NCBI GenBank assembly: GCA_045223915.1
Contig: JBGUZU010000034.1
Location: 140,121 to 204,120 of the forward strand
DNA from: Ruminimicrobiellum sp045223915
Lineage (GTDB): Bacteria; Elusimicrobiota; Endomicrobiia; Endomicrobiales; Endomicrobiaceae
Direction of reading: 5' to 3'
Length of the DNA: 64,000 nucleotides
Shown in pieces: positions 44,282 through 53,608 of this stretch. The first letter of the stretch is position 1, and every line of letters starts with the position of its first letter. The position numbers and the translations under genes are program-made. Under the pieces are notes generated by a model. It searched no databases. It saw only the letters and a program-made list of their open reading frames with translations, and was not told the DNA's origin.

Positions 44282-44443
44282 ATGTTAAGAAACAACAAAG
44301 GTCAGGGAATGGTAGAGTATATTCTCATAATTGTTTTGGTTGTAATTGTGGTAATTGCCGGTGTAAAAATGTTTGGCGGCAAAGTAAACAGTATGTTTCA
44401 GGATTCAACACAAAAAATATCTACCGAAGCTAATGTAAAATAA
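44282..44443 (+). CDS. Flp-type major pilin (53 residues)
   Basis: A short gene with a strong GGGGG ribosome site. The 53-residue product begins MLRNNKGQGMVEYIL, with a class IVb prepilin cleavage site after Gly7 and Glu at +5 followed by Tyr, exactly the Flp pattern G-(x)4-E-Y. A hydrophobic helix to about residue 28 and a short polar tail complete it. Flp monomers form the thin Tad pilus that mediates adherence. It lies between tadE and cpaB (two bases from the latter). Confidence 0.85.
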   Translation: MLRNNKGQGMVEYILIIVLVVIVVIAGVKMFGGKVNSMFQDSTQKISTEANVK

Positions 44444-44445
44444 AT

Positions 44446-45282
44446 ATGAAAAAAAATATTGTATTGATATTGTTTTTGGCTGTAGTATCTTCTTTGTTTG
44501 CAACATTATATTTGTATGATATAGGACAACAAAATAAAAGTATGTCTGAAAATGTAAAAGTAATTGTGGCAAATCAAAGAATAGAACAAGGTAAGATTAT
44601 AGATGCTTCTATGATAAAAGAAATAATGATTCCTAAACAATATGTACAGCCAAAATATATGTCGGACATAAAAGAATTTTATGTTAATGATAATCCGGTA
44701 TATATCTCTATAGTTCCTTTTGAGGAAGGGGAACAAATTTCTTCATCAAAGATTTCATCAATAATATCCGGTTTCGGATTGGCAAATACCATTCCAAATG
44801 ATAAAAAAGCAATAACATTAGTTTTTTCTAATCAGGAAGTAAATGGTATAATCTCTTCCGGAAGTAAAGTAGATTTAATATCAATTGTCGAATATGAAAA
44901 CAAAAATCAAAGATACGAAGAAGCCGCGTGTATTGTTGCACAAAATCTTTTAGTTTTGGCTGTTGGTGATGATATTATAGGAACAACAAAAAATACTAAA
45001 GAAGATATGAATATTTCCGTAAATATTCCGGTAACTGTAGCTGTTTCCATGGAAGAAGCACAGAAAATATTTTTGGCACAAGAAAAAGGCATATTAAAAA
45101 TTGTATTAAGGGCCACGTCCGACGATTTAATTGTCCCAAATAATAAAATAATAAAACTAAATGATATTTATGAGAATGCGGTTCCAAATAGTAGAATACA
45201 ACCTTTAAAACAACAATCACTTGAACAACAAAGAAGACAAAAAGAATTGAATGAAATAATAAATAAATATTCTCAAAAATAA
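44446..45282 (+). CDS. cpaB: CpaB/RcpC, Tad pilus assembly protein
   Basis: The 278-residue protein has one N-terminal membrane helix (about 4-24), then a SAF domain (VKVIVANQRIEQGKIIDASMIKE) and a longer beta-rich region, as in CpaB/RcpC, which works with the outer-membrane channel of Tad systems. The C-terminus is a Gln/Arg/Lys-rich helix. There is no Shine-Dalgarno, and the ATG lies two bases after the flp stop, consistent with coupling. The TAATG at 45280-45284 joins it to the next gene. Confidence 0.82.
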   Translation: MKKNIVLILFLAVVSSLFATLYLYDIGQQNKSMSENVKVIVANQRIEQGKIIDASMIKEIMIPKQYVQPKYMSDIKEFYVNDNPVYISIVPFEEGEQISSSKISSIISGFGLANTIPNDKKAITLVFSNQEVNGIISSGSKVDLISIVEYENKNQRYEEAACIVAQNLLVLAVGDDIIGTTKNTKEDMNISVNIPVTVAVSMEEAQKIFLAQEKGILKIVLRATSDDLIVPNNKIIKLNDIYENAVPNSRIQPLKQQSLEQQRRQKELNEIINKYSQK

Positions 45283-47174
45283 TGAAAAATTCAAAAGCAA
45301 TATCCATTTTACAAATAGATAATTCCAAATATGTAAATTCGTTGGTAAGAGGTTTATTAGCGGTAAATACATATAATGATAAAAAAAATATTGTTGTGGA
45401 TATAAGAACCGATAGCAATATAATTTGGTCCTATTACGGTAAGAAAAATATAAAATTCTTAGATGATATTTTGAATGTGGTGTTAAATCTTAATGTCTCA
45501 ATGCTAAAATCATATTTTGATATAAACAATGATGTTATTTGCGTTAAAGATTTAACAAAATTATCGGGTGAAAATTTAGATTATATAATAAAATCTTTGT
45601 CGGAAATTTATGATGATGTTTTTGTTGTTTATGATGAGAATAAAAATATTAAAAACTTCTTGTCGTTGTCTGATGTCATTTTATGTCCTTTCGAAAAGGA
45701 ACCTGTATCTATATCCAATTATCAAAAAATATATTCTGACATAGTTGTAAACAAAATCAAAGATATAAGTGTTTTCCCTATAATTTTAAAGACGGATATT
45801 GATTTTAATATTGATGAAAAAGAAGGTATGTTTATTCCTAAAAATTCAATGTTTATTAATTTCGATTCTTCCATAGAAAAAGAAGTTGTAGATAAAAAAT
45901 TTATGTTTAACGACGGTAAAAACGTTTTTGTTGACGGTATAAAGAAAATTAATGAAAAGATAGAACAATGTATTATAGAAAATAATAATACAACTGAGAT
46001 ATCTGTGGGTTCGAACAAATATAATCTTTTAAGAGAAAAGATTCATAAAGACTTGGTTGAGAAAATGAAAGATTATTCCGATGAGAGTGATAAAAAATTT
46101 TTATCAAATATAATCAAAATAAATGTTCGAGAACTTTTTTCAAAATATGGAATAAAACTTAATAATGATACTGAAGAAAAAATCATAAAAGAATTGATTG
46201 ACGATACAATTGGTTTTGGAATTTTGGAAGATTTGTTGGCAGATGAAAATATTACCGAAATAATGGTTAACGGATGTGACAATATATATGTTGAAAAAAA
46301 AGGTAAGATAGAAAAAACAGATATCAAATTTAATAGTATCGAAAAACTGAAAATTGTTATCAATAGAATTGTTGCGCCTATCGGCAGACATGTTGATGAA
46401 TCTTCACCTATAGTTGATGCAAGACTAAAAGATGGTTCCAGGGTCAATGTAGTTATCTCTCCGATATCTCTGTATGGTCCTATATTAACAATAAGAAAAT
46501 TTTCAAAGCATAAATTATCCGGGCAAGAACTGATAAGTTTCGGTTCATTAAATGAAGAAATGTTGGATTTCTTAAAAACAGCTGTTAGTAATAAAAAGAA
46601 TATTTTAATTTCCGGCGGAACAGGTTCCGGTAAAACAACATTATTAAATATATTGTCTTCTTTCATAGATTCAAAAGAAAGAATTATAACGATAGAAGAT
46701 TCTGCCGAATTACAATTACAACAGGAACATGTCGTAAGACTTGAATCAAGACCGAAATCGTTGGAAGGAACATCGGAAATAACAATAAGACAACTTGTTA
46801 TAAATTCTTTAAGAATGAGACCGGACAGAATTATTGTCGGTGAGTGTAGAGCATCTGAGACATTAGATATGTTACAAGCAATGAATACAGGACACAGCGG
46901 TTCTATGACGACAGTTCATTCAAATTCTTGTTCCGATGCAATATCAAGATTGGTTGTTATGTCTTTAATGGCCGGTTTTGATTTGCCGGAGAAATCTATA
47001 ATTTCGATGATAGTATCAGCTTTGGATATTATTGTTCAAATAAAAAGATATCCCGACGGTTCGAGAAAAATATCGGAAATTTCTTTGTTAGAAAAAGCAG
47101 AAGATACAGGTTATAAAATAAATCCGATTTTTACTTACGATGAAAACAAAGATACTTTCGTGAATAATTTATGA
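45282..47174 (+). CDS. TadA/CpaF assembly ATPase with a TadZ/CpaE-like N-terminal domain
   Basis: The 630-residue protein is about 200 longer than typical CpaF. Residues from about 250 are a standard CpaF: YNLLREKIHKDLVEKM, NITEIMVNGCDNIYVE, IVAPIGRHVDESSPIVDARL, Walker A SGGTGSGKTT at about 444, the Asp-box IEDSAEL, MRPDRIIVGECR and TTVHSNS. Residues 1-235 look like a MinD/CpaE fold (VNSLVRGLLAVNT, IVVDIRTDS, LNVSMLKSYF, DDVFVVYDENK, LSDVILCPFEKEPVSISN) but have no P-loop. This appears to be TadZ fused to TadA, with the ATPase site of the first domain lost. Confidence 0.85.
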   Translation: MKNSKAISILQIDNSKYVNSLVRGLLAVNTYNDKKNIVVDIRTDSNIIWSYYGKKNIKFLDDILNVVLNLNVSMLKSYFDINNDVICVKDLTKLSGENLDYIIKSLSEIYDDVFVVYDENKNIKNFLSLSDVILCPFEKEPVSISNYQKIYSDIVVNKIKDISVFPIILKTDIDFNIDEKEGMFIPKNSMFINFDSSIEKEVVDKKFMFNDGKNVFVDGIKKINEKIEQCIIENNNTTEISVGSNKYNLLREKIHKDLVEKMKDYSDESDKKFLSNIIKINVRELFSKYGIKLNNDTEEKIIKELIDDTIGFGILEDLLADENITEIMVNGCDNIYVEKKGKIEKTDIKFNSIEKLKIVINRIVAPIGRHVDESSPIVDARLKDGSRVNVVISPISLYGPILTIRKFSKHKLSGQELISFGSLNEEMLDFLKTAVSNKKNILISGGTGSGKTTLLNILSSFIDSKERIITIEDSAELQLQQEHVVRLESRPKSLEGTSEITIRQLVINSLRMRPDRIIVGECRASETLDMLQAMNTGHSGSMTTVHSNSCSDAISRLVVMSLMAGFDLPEKSIISMIVSALDIIVQIKRYPDGSRKISEISLLEKAEDTGYKINPIFTYDENKDTFVNNL

Positions 47175-47965
47175 ATTTAAGTTTTTTATATCTACTACTT
47201 TTTTTAATATCATTTTGTTTGTTTATCTTTTATTCCTTTTTAATGCTAAAATCAAAAGATAATATGAAAAATAAAAATACTAATAAAAACAGAAAATTTT
47301 TTTTGTTTTCTATATGTGCTTTTATTTTAATATCAATAGTGTTTAATATAATATATGCAATAATTATAACTATTGTAGGAATTTATTACTCTTGGTTGTT
47401 TACCGAGAATAAAAAGCAAAAATATAAGAAAGAAATAGATAAACAAATATTGGAAGCAATAAGATTATTTCGAAATTCTGTCTCATCGGGTGAAAATATA
47501 ATTCAATCAATAGAATCTGTTTCTTGCCAAATAAAAGAACCTTTATCATCGGAATTTAAAGAGATTTTGAAAAAAATAGATTTAGGGGTAAGTCTGGAAA
47601 AAGCTTTAAAAGATTCTACGGATAAAATTCAAAACGAACAGTATAAGTTTTTTATGGATTCATTGAAGATATCTCATTCTACCGGTATAAAAATTTCCGA
47701 GATACTTTCAAAAATAGAGCAATCTGTTTCTAAAAAACTTTATTTATCGAATAAAGTTGATGTGCTTACTTCTCAAGTAAGATTTTCAGGGATGGTTATA
47801 AGCACTATTCCGTTTTTTATAATTTTTATGATTTATTTTATTGAGCCGGAAATGGTATCTGTATTATTTTCTTCTCTTTTAGGTAATGTTATATTACTTA
47901 TTTGTGTAATTATGATCTTATCCGGATCTTTTATAATGAAAAAAATTGCGGATATAAAATTATGA
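47171..47965 (+). CDS. tadB: TadB, Tad pilus inner-membrane protein
   Basis: The 264-residue protein has N-terminal transmembrane helices (about 1-23 and 42-75), a cytoplasmic type II secretion F-like domain (about 85-200) with LFRNSVSSGENIIQSIES and LGVSLEKALKDS, and two C-terminal helices. It overlaps the ATPase gene by four bases, and tadC by four bases (ATGA). TadB and TadC form the inner-membrane platform moved by TadA. Confidence 0.83.
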   Translation: MNLSFLYLLLFLISFCLFIFYSFLMLKSKDNMKNKNTNKNRKFFLFSICAFILISIVFNIIYAIIITIVGIYYSWLFTENKKQKYKKEIDKQILEAIRLFRNSVSSGENIIQSIESVSCQIKEPLSSEFKEILKKIDLGVSLEKALKDSTDKIQNEQYKFFMDSLKISHSTGIKISEILSKIEQSVSKKLYLSNKVDVLTSQVRFSGMVISTIPFFIIFMIYFIEPEMVSVLFSSLLGNVILLICVIMILSGSFIMKKIADIKL

Positions 47966-48843
47966 TGTATTTGATATTAATGTTTATTTCCTTAACCATA
48001 TTGTTTTACATTCTTTATTTCGTAATAAATATAGTTATATCAACTTTTTATGCAAAACAAAATTTTTATGAAAGTACAAATAACAAAAATGTATTTTTAA
48101 TATATATATTGAAAATATCAAACATGTTCTTGCCGGTATTAAAACTCATTAAAGTAAAATTGTTTATTGATTATACCGATAAACTTGATGGCATGTTAAA
48201 AATATTTAATTTTAATGATATAAAAATAAACTCTTATAACTTTATTTTTATACAACTGTTATCGATGTTAACAGGTTGTTTTATATCACTGATGCTTTTT
48301 GGTTTTGATGTTTTATTTATGATGTGCTTTGGACTGCTATTTTTAATTTTGCCATATTTAAAAATATATGAGCAGTACAATAAGAGAATTAATGAGATAA
48401 TAAAACAAATACCGGATGTTTCAAGTTTATTGGCAATAATGGTTTATTCGGGAATAGATTTTAACGGAGCAATAAATAAAATAGTAATACTTTTAGACGG
48501 TCATTTTATAGATGAGTTAAAAGATATTATAAAAAAAATATCTTTGGGAATAGATACTAAACAAGCATTTAAAGAATTAGCTGAAAAATATAATATCGTT
48601 CAAATAGATACTTTTGTAAAAGCAATAACAATATCTTTGGAAACAGGAGCGGGACTTGCTGATAGCCTAAATAAGATAGCTCAACAAATTTTCGATGATA
48701 ATGTTGCAATAGCCGAAAAAAAAGCACACGAAGCTCCGGTAAAAATGTTGTTGCCTATGACAATTTTGATTTTGCCTACAATTTTCATTTTGTTGTTTGC
48801 GCCGTTTGTTATATCTTTTTTTAAATCCGGAACACTTTTTTGA
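47962..48843 (+). CDS. tadC: TadC, Tad pilus inner-membrane protein
   Basis: The 293-residue protein has helices at about residues 1-23 and 88-125, an F-like domain (about 145-250) with IPDVSSLLAIMVYSGIDFNGAI and LETGAGLADSLNKIAQQIF, and a C-terminal helix. The ATG at 47962 overlaps the tadB stop (ATGA) and is preferred to a further-upstream in-frame ATG. It is the last gene of the locus. No outer-membrane secretin, prepilin peptidase or TadD is found here, so they must be elsewhere. Confidence 0.82.
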   Translation: MMYLILMFISLTILFYILYFVINIVISTFYAKQNFYESTNNKNVFLIYILKISNMFLPVLKLIKVKLFIDYTDKLDGMLKIFNFNDIKINSYNFIFIQLLSMLTGCFISLMLFGFDVLFMMCFGLLFLILPYLKIYEQYNKRINEIIKQIPDVSSLLAIMVYSGIDFNGAINKIVILLDGHFIDELKDIIKKISLGIDTKQAFKELAEKYNIVQIDTFVKAITISLETGAGLADSLNKIAQQIFDDNVAIAEKKAHEAPVKMLLPMTILILPTIFILLFAPFVISFFKSGTLF

Positions 48844-48846
48844 TGC

Positions 48847-48875
48847 TTGTTATATTGCTAAATTTAATATATAAT
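48847..48875 (+). promoter_or_regulatory. Promoter of UDP-sugar dehydrogenase gene
   Basis: TTGTTA (48847-48852), a 17-base spacer and a perfect TATAAT (48870-48875) immediately follow the tadC stop and precede the next gene by about 30 bases. Confidence 0.65.
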
Positions 48876-48904
48876 TTAACAATTACTATGTATTGGGAGT
48901 TATA

Positions 48905-50089
48905 ATGAAAATCGCTGTTGCAGGAACAGGGTATGTCGGGCTATCAATGGCTGTGTTATTGTCACAACAGAATGAAGTTTATGCCTTGGATATTGTTCCC
49001 GAAAAAGTTGAAAAAATAAATAATAAAATATCTCCGATTAAAGATAAGGAAATACAGGCCTTTCTTTCCGAAAAAAAATTAAATCTTACGGCTACGGTTG
49101 ATGATGTTTTGGCATACAAAAATGCGGATTTCGTTGTAGTATCAACCCCTACGAATTATGATGATAAAAAAAATTATTTTGATACTTCATCAGTTGAATC
49201 TGTAATAAAAAAAGTTGTTGAAGTAAATCCCAATGCCGTTATTGTTATCAAATCTACGATTCCTATCGGTTTTTCGAATAGCATGAAGGAAAAATATTCT
49301 ACTGAAAATATTTTGTTTAGTCCCGAGTTTTTAAGAGAAGGGAAGGCCTTATATGACAATTTATACCCAAGCCGTATAATAATCGGAACTGATTTGAATA
49401 ATGAAAAAATATTAAAAAAAGCAGAAGTTTTTGCAAAATTGTTAAAAGAAGCCGCCATAAAACAAACCGTTGATGTAAAAATAATGAATGTTACGGAAGC
49501 GGAAACTGTAAAACTTTTTTCCAATTCTTATTTGGCAATGAGAGTTTCTTTTTTTAATGAGTTGGATACTTTCAGTGTTGTTCACGGACTTAATACAAAA
49601 GATATTATTAAAGGTGTTTGTGCTGATCCGAGAATAGGAGATTATTATAATAATCCTTCTTTCGGCTATGGCGGATATTGTTTGCCTAAAGATACAAAGC
49701 AATTACTTGCCAATTACAAAGGTGTTCCGCAAAATATAATTTCTGCCATAGTAAGTTCCAATAAAACAAGAAAAGATTTTATTGCCGAACAGATTATTTC
49801 AAAAAATCCAAAAACGGTTGGAATTTATCGTTTAACGATGAAAACAGGATCAGACAATTTCAGACAAAGTTCAATACAAGGAATAATTAAAAGACTAAAA
49901 ACAAAAAATATTGATATTGTTATATATGAACCGACTATTAAGGAAAAAATATTTTTAGATTCCGTAGTTGTTAAGAATATAAACACTTTTAAACAGGTTT
50001 CGGATGTTATAATTGCAAATCGTTATGATGAGAATATCAGTGATGTTAAAGATAAAGTTTATACAAGAGATTTGTTTTCCAGAGATTAA
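48905..50089 (+). CDS. ugd: UDP-glucose/GDP-mannose-type 6-dehydrogenase
   Basis: The 394-residue protein is close to the short Ugd form (388 residues in E. coli). It has the NAD motif VAGTGYVGLSMAVLL, STPTNYDD, SPEFLREGKALYDNLYPSR, and the catalytic Cys in FGYGGYCLPKDTKQL. Ugd oxidises UDP-glucose twice to UDP-glucuronate for capsule or LPS. The ATG at 48905 is behind GGGAG, in preference to an upstream in-frame codon. It is alone between the Tad locus and the secretion operon, with its own promoter. The exact sugar (UDP-glucose or another) is not certain. Confidence 0.88.
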   Translation: MKIAVAGTGYVGLSMAVLLSQQNEVYALDIVPEKVEKINNKISPIKDKEIQAFLSEKKLNLTATVDDVLAYKNADFVVVSTPTNYDDKKNYFDTSSVESVIKKVVEVNPNAVIVIKSTIPIGFSNSMKEKYSTENILFSPEFLREGKALYDNLYPSRIIIGTDLNNEKILKKAEVFAKLLKEAAIKQTVDVKIMNVTEAETVKLFSNSYLAMRVSFFNELDTFSVVHGLNTKDIIKGVCADPRIGDYYNNPSFGYGGYCLPKDTKQLLANYKGVPQNIISAIVSSNKTRKDFIAEQIISKNPKTVGIYRLTMKTGSDNFRQSSIQGIIKRLKTKNIDIVIYEPTIKEKIFLDSVVVKNINTFKQVSDVIIANRYDENISDVKDKVYTRDLFSRD

Positions 50090-50111
50090 ACTGTTATTTG
50101 AATGAAAATCA

Positions 50112-50140
50112 TTGACAAAATTGATATATTCTTCTATAAT
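50112..50140 (+). promoter_or_regulatory. Consensus promoter of the secretion/pilus operon
   Basis: A perfect TTGACA (50112-50117), a 17-base spacer and a perfect TATAAT (50135-50140). The predicted start near 50147 leaves a leader of about 55 bases before the ATG at 50203. It is one of only two full-consensus promoters seen in the window. Confidence 0.85.
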
Positions 50141-50202
50141 TTTAAAGTGTGAAAAAGTTGTGAAAATCGACTTTTCATATGTGTATATAAAAGGAGTTTT
50201 TG

Positions 50203-51885
50203 ATGGTATTAGAAGTTTTAAGAAAAAAGTATCTGGGAGAAGTCCTTTTAAGTAAGCAGTATGTCACAAAAGAGCAGTTGTCAGAATGTTTGAAAGAGTC
50301 TTTGGAAAAGAAGAAAAGGATAGGAAATATCCTTTTAGAAAAGCAATATATTTCCGAATTGCAGTTGAATGAATGTTTGGCGATAGCTTTAGGTGTTGAG
50401 TATCGTGATTTGTCACAAGTTGAAGTAGAGCAGAGAATTCTTGATTTGGTTCAAGAGAAAATAGCAAGGAAATATTGTGCTGTTCCGTTGGAACTTAACG
50501 GAGAAATACTTGTTATTGCAATGGCAGATCCTGCCAATGTCGTTTATAAAGATGAACTTGCTAGGATCACAAACAAGAAATTGTCGGTAGTTTTAGCTTC
50601 AGAAAAAGATGTGTTGTCTTTCATAGAAAGATTTTATGTAAGAAGTTCTTTAAGCAAAGAAATTGGTGAAAATGAAGTTCAAGAGGCAGAAGAAGAGGAA
50701 GAATTGACCGATGATATCGAAGAATCGGATTCAGCTCCTGTTATTAAATATGTGAACTCGATTTTCTTTGATGCAATAACGAAGAAAGCCAGTGATATTC
50801 ATTTGGAACCATTTGAAAAAGAAGTTTATTTGAGAATGAGAATAGACGGTATTTTACAACAAATGCCGGCTCCTTCTAAAAAATATTATCCGGCTATCGT
50901 TTCAAGAATAAAGATTATGTCTGATCTTGATATAGCCGAAAGAAGATTACCGCAAGACGGTAAATGCAGAATAAAAATTTCAGATCAGAAGATAGATATA
51001 AGAGTCTCGATAATACCGACTATATGGGGCGAAAAGATAGTACTGAGAGTCCTTGCTAAAAATGTGTTTGGTTTGGATATAGAAAGAGTAGGGTTTAGTC
51101 CTCAGGAATTAACGTTCTTTAAAGAAGCAATCACGGCTCCATACGGAATGATACTTGTTACGGGGCCTACATCAAGCGGTAAAACGACGACTCTTTATTC
51201 CGCTCTAGGTCACATAAATACGGCCGATATTAACATCATGACTGCGGAAGATCCTGTGGAATATGAGTTGAAAGGTATTAATCAGTGTCATGTAAGGTCG
51301 GATATAGGTTTGGATTTTGCAAGAATATTAAGAACTTTCATGAGGCAAGACCCTGATGTTATACTTGTGGGAGAAATCAGAGATACCGAAACAGCTCAAA
51401 TAGCGATTCAAGCTGCATTGACCGGACATCTTGTATTTTCAACATTGCATACTAACGATACGGTGAGTACTATTTCGAGAATGGCATTCATGGGTGTGGA
51501 GTCTTACCTTATGGCAGATGCTTTGAATTTGATTATAGCGCAAAGATTGGTTAGAACAATTTGTCCGAATTGTAAGAAAGAGGTAACTCTTCCGGATGAA
51601 ATATATCAAAAATTGGAACTTGATAAGTCCAACAAAGTTTATGAAGGACAAGGTTGCAAGTTTTGTGATAATACCGGCTATAAAGGTAGAACTGCGATAT
51701 TTGAAATGCTAAGAATTACAAAAGATTTGAAAGATGCTATAGCCAGAGGTGCTACCGATGTTGAATTAAGAGGATTAGCTGCAAAACAGGGAATTGTTTC
51801 TTTAAGAAAAGCAGCTATTGCAAAATTGTTGGAAGGAAGAACAACGGTAGAAGAAGTATTCAATGTAAGTATGGCGGATAAATAA
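50203..51885 (+). CDS. PilB/GspE-type assembly ATPase
   Basis: A 560-residue secretion ATPase. The N-terminal GspE_N/MshEN-like domain (about 1-150) has the repeated LGEVLLSKQYVTKEQL and IGNILLEKQYISELQL pattern. A Glu-rich linker follows, then the catalytic core with ASDIHLEPF, Walker A GPTSSGKTTTLY, DPDVILVGEIRDTETAQ (Asp box/Walker B), and a tetracysteine zinc motif CPNC...CKFC. It powers pilin or pseudopilin polymerisation. ATG 50203 is chosen because AAGGAG lies at the right distance. It is the first gene of a ten-gene operon. Confidence 0.94.
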   Translation: MVLEVLRKKYLGEVLLSKQYVTKEQLSECLKESLEKKKRIGNILLEKQYISELQLNECLAIALGVEYRDLSQVEVEQRILDLVQEKIARKYCAVPLELNGEILVIAMADPANVVYKDELARITNKKLSVVLASEKDVLSFIERFYVRSSLSKEIGENEVQEAEEEEELTDDIEESDSAPVIKYVNSIFFDAITKKASDIHLEPFEKEVYLRMRIDGILQQMPAPSKKYYPAIVSRIKIMSDLDIAERRLPQDGKCRIKISDQKIDIRVSIIPTIWGEKIVLRVLAKNVFGLDIERVGFSPQELTFFKEAITAPYGMILVTGPTSSGKTTTLYSALGHINTADINIMTAEDPVEYELKGINQCHVRSDIGLDFARILRTFMRQDPDVILVGEIRDTETAQIAIQAALTGHLVFSTLHTNDTVSTISRMAFMGVESYLMADALNLIIAQRLVRTICPNCKKEVTLPDEIYQKLELDKSNKVYEGQGCKFCDNTGYKGRTAIFEMLRITKDLKDAIARGATDVELRGLAAKQGIVSLRKAAIAKLLEGRTTVEEVFNVSMADK

Positions 51886-51904
51886 TTTATGAGGTGTTTT
51901 GTAA

Positions 51905-53146
51905 ATGCCCAAGTTTAAATACAAAGCTAATAATTCTTTAGGCTTAAGAGTTTCAGGTTCCGTTGTTGCATCATCGGAAAATGCGGCTCTTTCCGAATTA
52001 AGAATGAAAGGCTTTTCTCAAATATCTTTGTCACAAAGTGCTTTCGGTGGTTTTCTTGCGGACTTGGATGCTAAGTTAAAAAAGAGTACAGCAAGCACAA
52101 AAGTTTCACTGCAAGAGTTAGCGGTTGTTGCCAGACAGTTGTCTACATTGGTTAATGCCGGTGTTAATGTTTTGGAGGCAGTATCAGACGTTGCTGTCAT
52201 GGTTCAAAATGCATATTTCAGTAGTGTTTTATTGAAAATATCAGAAGATGTAAGAGGTGGAAGCAACTTTTCAGATGCACTTGCAAAATATCCTAAAATA
52301 TTCGATAACACTTTTGTTTCGATGGTTGCTGTAGGTGAAAAATCAGGTAAATTGGCTAAAGTTTTATCCGATTTGGCAACTCATATTGAAAATTCCGTTA
52401 AATTGAGAAGAAAAATTAAATCCGCTGCATCATATCCTATGTTTGTAGGTAGCTTCTTCCTTATTGTATTTTGCGGTATAGTTTTTGTTTTAATTCCTAA
52501 ATTCGAAGATATGTTTGCATCTTTTGGAGCAGAATTGCCTTGGGCAACTCAAGTAGTTATTGATGTGAGCCATTTTATAGTTGACAGAATTTTATACCTT
52601 ATAGCATTCGGTGTATTGGTTTATATAGCATTTAGAATATGGACTAAAAATCCGGAGGGCTTGAAACAGTGGCACAAATTATATTTTAAAGTTCCGAAGT
52701 TCTCTCCGATATATACAAAAATGGTTTTTGCAAATTTTTTCCAAACGTTATCTACGCTTATAAAGAGCGGTGTTGATATTGTTTCGTCTATACAAATAGC
52801 TGCAAATACTGTAAATAATACATACTTAAGATCTATCTTGGAAGATATAAGAACAGAAATTGTCGGCGGTAATTTCTTTTCGGCTGAAATGGATAAATAT
52901 ATTTTGTTTCCTAAAATGGTAGTTAGAATGACTGCCGTAGGTGAAAAAACCGGTCAAATGGAAGAAATGTTTCTAAAAATTACCGATTATTACCAAGACG
53001 AAGTGGATGCGGCTGTTGCAAGTATCAGTGCTATTATTGAACCTGTTTTAATTGTGGGTTTGGGCTTTATGGTAGGTATATGTGTTATAGCTCTGTATTT
53101 GCCTATATTTAATATGGCAAATGCTATGGTGAACCAAAATGTTTAA
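51905..53146 (+). CDS. PilC/GspF inner-membrane platform protein
   Basis: The 413-residue protein has an N-terminal cytoplasmic region KFKYKANNSLGLRVSG and two homologous F domains (about 75-175 and 275-375). Each carries the LARQLSTLVNAGVNVLEA-type pattern (second: FFQTLSTLIKSGVDIVSSI) and an AVGEKSGK or AVGEKTGQ turn. Transmembrane helices lie at about 175-200, 228-245 and 380-405. It is the usual length. It anchors the pilus ATPase at the membrane. Confidence 0.93.
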   Translation: MPKFKYKANNSLGLRVSGSVVASSENAALSELRMKGFSQISLSQSAFGGFLADLDAKLKKSTASTKVSLQELAVVARQLSTLVNAGVNVLEAVSDVAVMVQNAYFSSVLLKISEDVRGGSNFSDALAKYPKIFDNTFVSMVAVGEKSGKLAKVLSDLATHIENSVKLRRKIKSAASYPMFVGSFFLIVFCGIVFVLIPKFEDMFASFGAELPWATQVVIDVSHFIVDRILYLIAFGVLVYIAFRIWTKNPEGLKQWHKLYFKVPKFSPIYTKMVFANFFQTLSTLIKSGVDIVSSIQIAANTVNNTYLRSILEDIRTEIVGGNFFSAEMDKYILFPKMVVRMTAVGEKTGQMEEMFLKITDYYQDEVDAAVASISAIIEPVLIVGLGFMVGICVIALYLPIFNMANAMVNQNV

Positions 53147-53162
53147 AAAAGGTAAAAAATTT

Positions 53163-53594
53163 ATGAAATCAAATGTAAAAGGTTTTACTTTTATTGAGGT
53201 AATTGTTGTTATAGTCATAATTGCTATTTTAGCATCCGCGTGGTTTTTTACCGGTAGAGGACATTTGAAAATAGCAATGGCAAATGAGGGAAGAGCTTTG
53301 ATTGATAAAATAGTTGCACAGGAAAAAATTTACAGAGTTCAAAAGTCAGACTTTTTTTTAACAACCGAGAGAGTAGAATTTTCTAAAGATTTAAAAATTG
53401 ATGCTAGACAGAACAAATATTTTAAAGAATTTGAAATTGTTAGAACTAAAAATGCATCAGGAACGGCGGAAACAAGAGAAGGAGTACAGGTAATAGTTTA
53501 CCCGGAAGAAAATGATGCGGACTTATCTGGAGTTAGTCTTACCGGTATTTATAAGTTGGACAGTGATGTAGTAAATTATGTAGAAGCTTTATGA
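53163..53594 (+). CDS. Type IV pilin-like protein (GspG/PilE-like major pseudopilin)
   Basis: A 143-residue prepilin with leader MKSNVKG and a class III site at G-FTFIEV (Glu at +5), then a hydrophobic helix to about residue 30. ATG at 53163 is chosen because AAGG lies upstream and the leader is a normal seven residues; an earlier ATG at 53139 overlapping pilC is possible. The globular part is beta-rich. Its first position after the ATPase and platform genes suggests the major pseudopilin. Confidence 0.85.
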   Translation: MKSNVKGFTFIEVIVVIVIIAILASAWFFTGRGHLKIAMANEGRALIDKIVAQEKIYRVQKSDFFLTTERVEFSKDLKIDARQNKYFKEFEIVRTKNASGTAETREGVQVIVYPEENDADLSGVSLTGIYKLDSDVVNYVEAL

Positions 53595-53608
53595 TGAGAG
53601 GGATAAAT

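Noticed and set aside
46073..46666. A 197-codon minus-strand frame inside the Tad ATPase gene
   Set aside because: It is the antisense of a well-conserved CpaF core; its product is low-complexity Ser/Ile/Phe with no motif.
50147..50202. Riboswitch or leader peptide in front of the secretion operon
   Set aside because: The leader is only ~55 bases, with just a weak 6-bp hairpin; no riboswitch core or short peptide frame is seen.
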